From Deuterostichococcus epilithicus (taxonomy: Eukaryota; Chlorophyta; Trebouxiophyceae; Prasiolales; Stichococcaceae), in contig JAVTLE010000023.1 of assembly GCA_033439295.1 (NCBI GenBank), forward strand, positions 2,826,530-2,890,529: a stretch of DNA of 64,000 bases, in the 5' to 3' direction. Shown here one piece after another: positions 56,101 to 64,000 of this stretch. The stretch's first letter is position 1; the number at the start of each line of letters is the position of its first letter. The position numbers and the translations under genes were made by a program. The notes beneath the pieces were generated by a model that saw nothing but the letters and a program-made list of their open reading frames with translations, did no database searches and was not told where the DNA came from.

Positions 56101-59100
56101 GACAGTGCGAAGCGGCCGCTGTCCTTGCACAGCGGGCACCAGTCGCGCCGCACCTGGTCCAGCCCCTTTTCCTCCTGCACCTGTGTTTCCAAGGGGGATC
56201 GCAGCGACATTGATGATCAGCCGGAACGATCGCAGGCCCAGCTGCACATGAATGCGCCGCTGACGGCCAGGGTCCAGCTCCTGCGCCTGGCGGCGGTGAC
56301 TTTGCAGGCACATGTGGGGTCCGGCTGCACTTGACTTTTAGCAACTGCTGCACCCGCTCCAAAGGAAGCCGTGACTGTATCGTATCAGGTTCTCCAGCAG
56401 GGCCCATGTGAAGGGCTTCAGGGGGGAGGGGGGGTTCAGACAGCTGCAAAGTCGGACACAAGCCCGCGCTTGCGCCCAGAGAGGCAGACTTTGTGGGCGC
56501 ACATCTGCAGTTGTCTTCAAAGAGCAGGCACACCTCGCGCTCGCGGCCGTCGGGGCCCATCTCGAACTTGATGGCGGCGTACTTCTTCTTCTTCAGCAAC
56601 AGGATGACCTTGTACAGCCCGTCCAGCGCCAGTTCCAGCTTGCTGTACCGCATGTTGACCTGTGCCCCAGGCAACATGTTGGCATTCCCCTGCTCGGATG
56701 GTGGTGCACCAGAGCAGAGCACCTGTGGTGGTTCGGTAGTGCGCGTGGAGCCGTGTTGACACGAGAAACAGCACAGAATCCGCGACGTGGCGACGGAGTA
56801 GCGCGGGAAAGCAGTCGCAAGCGAGGTCACACCTTCCGGATGATGTTGTTTGCAAGCTGGCGGCATACACCGCGGTCCTGGGAGCGCGTATTGACCATGA
56901 TAGAGTCTGTGTCGCCATAGATGACCTGCGCCCGGCACAGCACTTCGATTGGGTGCAGCATTCACATCTTTTAAACCTCATCGACAGCTAACCTGCATCA
57001 AGAGTGCAGGAAAAGAAGCCCTTTGCACCTTTAAGTCCGGCTGCATGGGACTGGAATACAGCTAATTGCATCGCCTTGATGCCCGCTTAATATATAAACT
57101 CTGCACGCGGGAGCTGATATTGTAAAGGACGGCGGTGAAAGAGCCAAGTCTGAGAGGTTCTAAGGGCGCACATCCAGGCCGAGCTCGCCCTCGACCAGCT
57201 CCCGGGTGGCACCCAGGATCTGGCGGCCCATGGCCGTCACCAGCTCGGCGAGCGGCTGCGCAAAGAAGCGGCTGCCGCGGAATCCGAGACAGCCGTACAT
57301 GCTGTTGGCTGTCAGCTTGAGCGCCTGCTGCCGCGTGTCGAATTGCTGCCGCCGCAGCTGCAGCACAGGGCACAGGCGAGTGTAAGCGCACATGGCTCGT
57401 TCGGAAGTGCTTCAACTTCATATACAACGCAGCCTGCACGACCGGCTGGTGGAGAACAGGCCAGACTCAGTCCCTGACCGAGATGGCTAGAAAGGCTGCA
57501 GCAGCACCGGGCGCGCAAGGGCGAGGGTCCATTCCCCACAGCAGCAGCAGAGCAGGGAGGGGAGACGCCGACAGGGAACGGCAGTGCGGGGCGATGAAGT
57601 GCAGGGTTTCACTTCAGCATGACCCGGGGCCACCCACCGGGTCGCGCTCGGACTTGAGCAGCTTTTTGACCTCTGCGCGCTTGGACAGGATGGCGGCGAG
57701 GATGACGGGCAGCGGCGCCGCCTCGCGCCCTGGCGGCGGCAGCGCCGGCTCCGCACCCTCCTCCGTCCGCTCCACTGTCGTGAAGCAGATGTTGTACTCC
57801 TGCGCAGCTCCAAAAGATGTTCAAGTCACTGACTGCACATTCCTCCGCCCGCTGTACCGTCGTGAAGCGGACGTTGCACTCCTGCGCGCCGGCAGTGAGC
57901 AGGGACCGTGTGGCCGAGGCTCCCGACATGGAACCGTGGGGCCGAGGCAGGACCTTATGATGTCGCAAGCAGTCGGGTTTCGCCGGCAGCGTTGACGCCC
58001 GTTGGTGCAGCCCTGCCACCGCGGAGCAGAATCTGCAGTCCTGCAGCCGTTCGATGCAGGGCAACCTGGTCACATGGTCTAAACAGACGTCTGTTGCTGG
58101 TCGTGCACCCAAGGAGCCATGAGCCCAGCCGCGCACAAGGGAGCCTCACCCGGATGATGGAGGGGTACAGGCTGTTGAAGTCCAGCAGCAGGGTGAAGCT
58201 GTCGTACAGCCCCTTCTTGGGCTCCAGCACCAGGCCGCCCGCATATGCCGCCTTGCGCTTGCCTGCAAGGGGGTAAGATTGATGCGTCGAGGAGGAACTG
58301 CAATCAGCAGGGATGGTGAGGTGCTTCCTTTCGCTGCAGCCTCGCTTGGCTCAACCCCCTGCGCCTGCCCTTGCCAGGTAGTTGCTGCGGCAGCACAGAT
58401 GGCCGCGGGGCCAGGCGCAGTGCATGCCGCTGAGCGCAGCAGGCCACGCTCCCATGCGCAGTGCATCCGGGCGCACGGCCGGCACTGCCGCTGATTGGGG
58501 ACCGGCTCGGGCATGCCGCTCACCGCCGGCAGGTCCCTCGTCGGCGTCGTCGCCGGTGGCGACGGCACGGGCGGCGCGGTCCTTGAAGGACATGCGGTCG
58601 GGCAGCATGAACTTGCGGCCGTAGAACTCGTGCGCCAGCAGCATCTCGATGCGCGCCGCGCGCTGGCCCTGCGCGCGGTGACCGGGGTCGCATCATGACG
58701 GCATGTCAGCAACACGCCGCGCCGGAGCTCGACGGGCTTTACTGCACTGAGCGGGGCCGGGTGCCCCCGCGCTGCTGCGGGCCGCCATCTGTGCTATCAG
58801 GTGCAGGCTGCCGGGGGTGGGTCGGGTACAAGAAAAGATGAGAAAAGGGTGATAAAACAGTACAAATCTCACCTGCAGCACGCGGGACCAGAGGGAGCCG
58901 GATACGGTGGCCAGCTGCGCCGACAGCGGCAGGGCGTTGAGCACCGCCGCCAGGCCCAGCGCCAGCCAGGCGTCCGCTTCCGCCGCGTGCACCAGGTGGA
59001 ACAGCTCCGACGTCTTCTCGAAGCGGCCTGCGCCAGTAGGAATGCGCCAACACGGTTCGATGGCGATGCTGAAGGCCACCTTCCGCTGCTTGCCAGCGCT

Positions 59101-62100
59101 GTTTGGGGTGCAACCCTGGTCGTGTGGAGGCGGCCCTGACGTCTCGTGCCAGGCAGCACTGTGTGTGCAGCTGGCTCGTCGAGGCGGCTGCCCATCGTGG
59201 GCTCGATCCACAGCTGGCGAAGGGGCGTAACATGGTGAGGCAGCACGAACGACGCACTGGCGACTTCAGAGGAGTTGAACTCCTCCCGATGCTCGTTGAG
59301 CATCTTGGCCGCCAGCGATGCCAGTGTGTACTCCACCGCCCGCGTCAGCTCCCTGCAGCGCACGTGATCCCATGGTCAGATTGTCAGGTTGTCTATATAC
59401 TCACTTGCAAGCCGAGTCGCGACGAGGTGAGAAGCTGCCAACGGCACTGCAGCCTGTGGCCCCTCGAGCCTCGCATCACAGCAACAGTAGGACGTGGGTG
59501 CTAAGCCAAAGCACCATTTCACAGGAGGATGCTCCCAGTAGGGGAGGCATTTTCTGCCTGTGCCCACTGCACAGGACGGCCGCACACCTGGCGGACAGGT
59601 AGGTGTCGCACAGCAGGCGGCCCGCGATGCAGGCGAGCGCGCCCGCGCTGGCGCCACCGCCGAAGGTGTGGCCGCCGCCCTTGAGGCTGGGGAACTTGGT
59701 GCGCTTCAGCCGCCCAACGCGGCTCCACTGGAACACCTGCCGATCCGCAAGCGCCAGCCACTCAGACCGGCCTGGCATGCAGCAGGAGGCACAGGATGCG
59801 GACCACTGGCAGGGCATGGAGCAGCAGGCGCCAAATGCCAGCGACTGATGGCGGCGTCCTCCAGCAGGTGGGACCACAGCACGCCGGCGCCGATTCCTGG
59901 CATGGCGAGGACGGACGCGATCACACAACACGCCTTGTGCTCCAGGCGCTGCAGCAGGACGTCCAGGTTGAAGGACAGGGCCTCTCGGGCGGAGGCGTTT
60001 TGGAACTCCTGCGACGCACCTTGCGTTTCTCCAGGCGGTGCAGGAGCACATCCAGGTCGAAGGCGCTGATGTTGTGGCCCACCAGCGCATCCGCATCCAG
60101 TGCCGCCAGCCGGTTGATCAGGCTGGTCAGCAGCGCCTTCTCCGACGGCACCCCCATGAGCATGTTGCCGCCGTTGCGGGCGCCCGCCGGGCCGGCATTC
60201 GCCTCACGTACCGCCGCCTCGAAGCCTGCGGCAAACTCAGCGTATCAGTTGCGTCATGGGGAATTGTCCGTGTCCGTCAGGAGAACCTCGCTGATGTTGC
60301 ATCGTCATCGATGCAGCCAGATGGACCGGACGCCACTAAGCACGACTGGGTGGAACTCAGGGTGCTGGGCACGTGTGCAGCACAGGGCGGAGCAGCGCAA
60401 GTGAGATGAGCCAGGGGGCACGACATGAGCCAGGGGGAATGAGATGAGCCAAGAAAAACACGCACCCGCGGGGAAGGGGTGGCCGTCCAGCTTGCGCACG
60501 ATGCTGAAGTGCTTGAAGCCTCGCTTCTGCCGCCAGTGCTCCTGCGCACAGGCAAAGCCAGCTGTGAAGAAAGTAGCAAGGCATGCCCCCCGCGCAGAAT
60601 GCCGTTCCCACCACATGACAGCCCGCCACCCGCTGCTGGCACTACCCGGCACCCATGGCTCCGTCACTATGCACCTGCACAGCTGCAGATCCACGTGGCC
60701 GCTGGCAGCAGCAAGGTGTGCGTCAAGCAGACAGCGAGCCGCGGACGGGCTCCGGTCCTGTGATGATTGACACACAATGGCAAGGACAGGTGTCGCACCG
60801 TGGGGAAGGGCACGTCAACGCGCATCGCGGGCAGGTGCACCACGCTGGCGGCAACGACCTCGCTGGCGCCTGTGGCAGGGTTCAGCCAGGTCTTCAAATT
60901 GAGCGCCGCCACCGCCAGCGGCGGCGGCGGCGAGCCGCCCGGCGGTAGCGACGTCACCGCCTTGGGCCCCGCCAGCCGCACCTCCAGCTTGCACCAGCTC
61001 ACCTGTGTTTTAGCACCAATTCAACACATTTCGCAGCATTCCGGTTCTTGTCATCACATGAGCTGGTCAACCTCGAGCTGAAGTTGTCTGTGCTGGCTGT
61101 TATACACAGCAGCTTGGTGGCCCGTCTGCTGCCAGGCTGTGTGCCCTGGCTGCACTCCAAGGTCGTTGCAAGGAGGCTAAACCCTTCCGGACCATTCGAA
61201 CACAGCCTGACGTAAACACCACGAATGCAATGAACGCACCTGGCGGCTGGCGTCAGCGACGCGCTCGGGCTGCGACAGGTGCAGCCAGCAGGGGCCCTTA
61301 ATGCGGCGCTTGAGCAGCAGCGCCTCCAGGCTGCTCTGCCCGCCGCCCAGCACCGCCACAAAGGTGTCGCCTGCGGCAGGCGCGACAGTAGTACCTCAAT
61401 CTAACCCATCTCGAGTTGCACGCAAGCCTCACTATGCGCTCACATCAAGGGCATCGCACATCGATCTGATGTTGCCTTGTCCCGGATGGTACGCCATGAT
61501 GCTTTGCACCGCTGCACGGCATGCCCAAGTGCAGCAGGATCTCGAAAGCTTGCCGCAGAGAACAGGACAGGGGCGAGGGGCGCACCGGCCATGTCCTGCG
61601 GCATCGGCGGCGCCGCGGCGGGCACCTTGACCTTGAGCACCCACTGCCGGCCGTGCGGCACCTCGGGCCGCTCAAAGGCGTAGGCGCGCTGCCGCGGCTG
61701 CATGGCCACCTTCCCCAGGTTGAAGACCCCCATCTCCAGCAGTGCCTGCCGCAGCTCGTTCTTGGTGGCCGCCAGGAAGTGGCGCTGTAGCAAGCAAGCA
61801 GAAAACAAATGATCAAGCAAATTGACATCACATGTTTGGATCGAGTTTCAGCTTGCAGCGTGGAATGCCATGCAGCTGTACGGAACCACTGTGCTGCAGC
61901 AATTCAGATGGTGGTCATCCGCAGCTGCAGTTTTCTCCCTCGCAATGCTCCTCATGGTGCCCTGTAGGTTGTCTGGGCGTCAAGGCCAGCGATGGCCTTG
62001 CGCCGGTGAGCGAAAATGTCACCAGAGTGCAATCGAGCTCTCAACGGCGAAGAGGTTCGAGGCGCCCACCTGCATGTACAGCTTGAGCTCCTGCTCCGCG

Positions 62101-64000
62101 GACTCACGGGCACCAGAGTCTGCATCCTCGGCTTCCACCGCGTCCTGCAGCTGCTTCATCTCCTCCAGGCACGGCGCCAGCACCTGGCAAAACGTGCATG
62201 AGTGGAGGCGGTGAGCTCGCAGGCCCTGGAGAGGACTGCCAATCTGGTCAGGTGAAAGACAGCCCAAGGCGGTCTCCTCTATGTGGCCCTGGCGACCGCC
62301 TTCTGGAAGGCAAGATGGCGGCTCTTCGCAAGGCGAGCACACGATTGGGAGAGGGGTGGTAGTGGGGGCGGGGGCGGGGGGGGGTTGGGGGCCCACCTCG
62401 GGGCTGGGCACCACGAAGAAGGTGCGCTGCGGGACGGGGACCACCACGCATGTGGACAGCCAATGCCCCTGCGCCAGCACCTGCAGGATATGCAGACAGG
62501 TGCGACGGTCGAACGGGGTGTCACGCCACAAAGTTTTTGCGAGCGTGCTGGCTGCTCCCCCTCCACACGGTTCTGCCCACACGTGGAAAGGCAGACACAG
62601 CGCTGAGAGCCAGGGCCCTCAGCTTCTGGCTCGAAGCCAGATGACGCACCACTCCAGCAGCAGCAGCAACCGCTGCGCAGCAGGTGGGAAGATGCAGCAG
62701 TGGGAGTTATGCAATGCCGATGGGCATGGCGCATCTCAGGAATGGCGCCTGAAAGAATGCACATCAGTCCAGTGGCGCCGCCGCACCTTGCAGAACAGGT
62801 ACACAGTGCCTGGATGGCCCGCCTCCTCATGCGCATCAATCAAGTGCGCCTGCATGGCGTCGCCCTCCAGCGGCAGCGCCGCGTCTCCGTTCCACGGCTT
62901 TGGCTCCTCCTCCGCCTCCTCCACGTCTGTGTGTTGCAGGGCGGGACCGTGCAATTGAGGACAGGGGCAGCACTGTGCACCAGCACAGGATGTTTTGTGC
63001 CTCTGCTGTCTGCTGGACAGCTCAACACCAAAATCGTCATCAAAGCTGGCTTTCTGTCGTGTAGAGGGGACTTAGCCGCGCATTGCCTGTGAGACATGCT
63101 CCGAGCCGTCGGACTGCATTTCGATGCATTCATCATCTTGAGTGACATTGCGCTCACCATCGTCTGCGCCGTCATAAACGTCGTCCCAGCCTGAGGGACG
63201 TGGCGGCCCCGCCGGTGTGTCCGCAAACAGCGGCGCCGCCGGCTTGGCTGCGGAAGCTGCCACAGTGGACGGCGTGGCGAGCTCAGCGCTACTCTCCTGC
63301 TTCTGTGCATTGAAAAGCATACATTGGGACTCGTTTGGACGACAGACCGGTGATGTTTGCACTAGACTTCGTGAGATCGACGGCTCACACGTCGTGAAAT
63401 GAGTGTGGAAGATAGGAAGAAGTGGATGTCGGGACAGGCAGAGTACACAGCTGCTGACTCAGGGCCTGAACAACAGCGTCCTTGCTGCCAAATGGCCCAC
63501 CACGCGGGCGATGGCAGGCGTCGCCGCCGATGCGGCGGCGGCAGCCTCTGCCACCTCCGCGCACCGCAACAGCGCGTCCTCGTCATCCTCGTCCTGCTGC
63601 ATGGGCGCGGCGCCGCCGCCATCCCGCTGCGCGGCGCTGCCATTCTGCTGCGTCGCGCCGCCGTTCGTCAGCTGATCGTCCTCCGCCTCAGACGCTGCGC
63701 GCAGGCGCGAGCAGCGGTCTCTCTGACAGTTGCAACCGACGCTGGACAGCCCTCAAATGCTTGATTCCTGTAAGGGGACCTTGGGCATTGCAGGCGCTGT
63801 ATGACATGATCACGAAGGATGGTGACCTCCACTGTGCAGGGATGCAGGCCAGCTCACCGTCGGGCATCTCGGCGGGCTCGTCGTCATAGCGCAGCGGCGA
63901 CGGCGAACGCGACCGCGGCAACGGACGCATTTGCGGGCGCGGCACATGCGCCCGCGACAGCGTGGACGGCCGCCTCGCTACGGCTGCCGAGCCAGCTGTC
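53107..64000 (-). CDS. POLA1: DNA polymerase alpha catalytic subunit (5' end beyond window)
   Basis: Family B polymerase of the primase-polymerase complex that extends RNA primers at replication origins and Okazaki fragments. It is read leftwards from the window edge, frame open at 64000 ([20 protein letters not shown]). In order: [10 protein letters not shown] (about 63185); [18 protein letters not shown] (about 62830); YAFERPEVP (about 61670); [20 protein letters not shown] (about 61300); [27 protein letters not shown] (about 60060; remnant exonuclease fold); [30 protein letters not shown] (about 58600). Polymerase motifs: [14 protein letters not shown] (motif A, about 58170), [18 protein letters not shown] (motif B, about 57310) and [19 protein letters not shown] (motif C, about 56900). 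Then [73 protein letters not shown], and the end [16 protein letters not shown] (53107-53109). The C-terminal metal-binding Cys pairs are mostly absent. Confidence 0.94.
54285..54308 (-). repeat. Interstitial telomere-like repeat in a POLA1 intron
   Basis: aaaccctaaaccctaaact: two and a half CCCTAAA units, which is TTTAGGG on the coding strand, the telomere unit of land plants and Chlorella. Intronic. Confidence 0.6.

Noticed and set aside
1-64000. CRISPR arrays, rRNA genes, integrated viral or LTR elements
   Set aside because: No spaced repeats, rRNA cores, reverse transcriptase, integrase or capsid-like motifs recognised.

Overview
The window is nuclear DNA from a green alga, most likely a trebouxiophyte of the Chlorella kind. 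The signs are high GC, short GT-AG introns every 100-400 bases, Ala/Gly-rich proteins, degenerate TTTAGGG-type (plant/algal) telomere words, UGUAA-like 3' signals and a giant type I polyketide synthase (PKS). All exon positions come from reading frames, splice motifs and family conservation by eye; no search was run.

Left 27 kb (+ strand): the 3' part of one giant modular PKS gene. It enters the window inside a ketosynthase (KS). Visible order: KS1-DH1-KR1-ACP1-ACP2 / KS2-DH2-KR2-ACP3 / KS3-DH3-KR3-ACP4-TE1-ACP5-TE2-transmembrane tail. No acyltransferase lies in any module, so malonyl units must be loaded in trans. DH3 has lost its catalytic residues. The ACP-TE unit is duplicated, both thioesterases have Cys where the family has Ser, and the protein ends in a hydrophobic helix like a tail anchor.

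27.7-31.1 kb (- strand): a many-exon bZIP transcription factor, convergent with the PKS, whose basic region has His in place of the invariant Asn. 31.1-39.9 kb is gene-poor. It holds a tRNA-Glu(UUC), a diverged direct repeat, and a 2.3 kb + 2.3 kb inverted duplication (33.1-37.7 kb) carrying two decayed head-on copies of an unrecognised gene, introns included. A weak gene remnant lies at 38.8-39.5 kb.

40-52.5 kb (+ strand): three housekeeping-type genes in tandem. They are a USP36/42-like deubiquitinase with a glycine-arginine-rich tail, a membrane RING-finger protein with signal peptide, and the tRNA guanosine-10 N2-methyltransferase catalytic subunit (TRMT11). 53.1-64 kb (- strand): DNA polymerase alpha catalytic subunit (POLA1), running off the right edge at its N-terminus. 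Its polymerase motifs are intact, but the C-terminal metal-binding cysteines appear largely lost.
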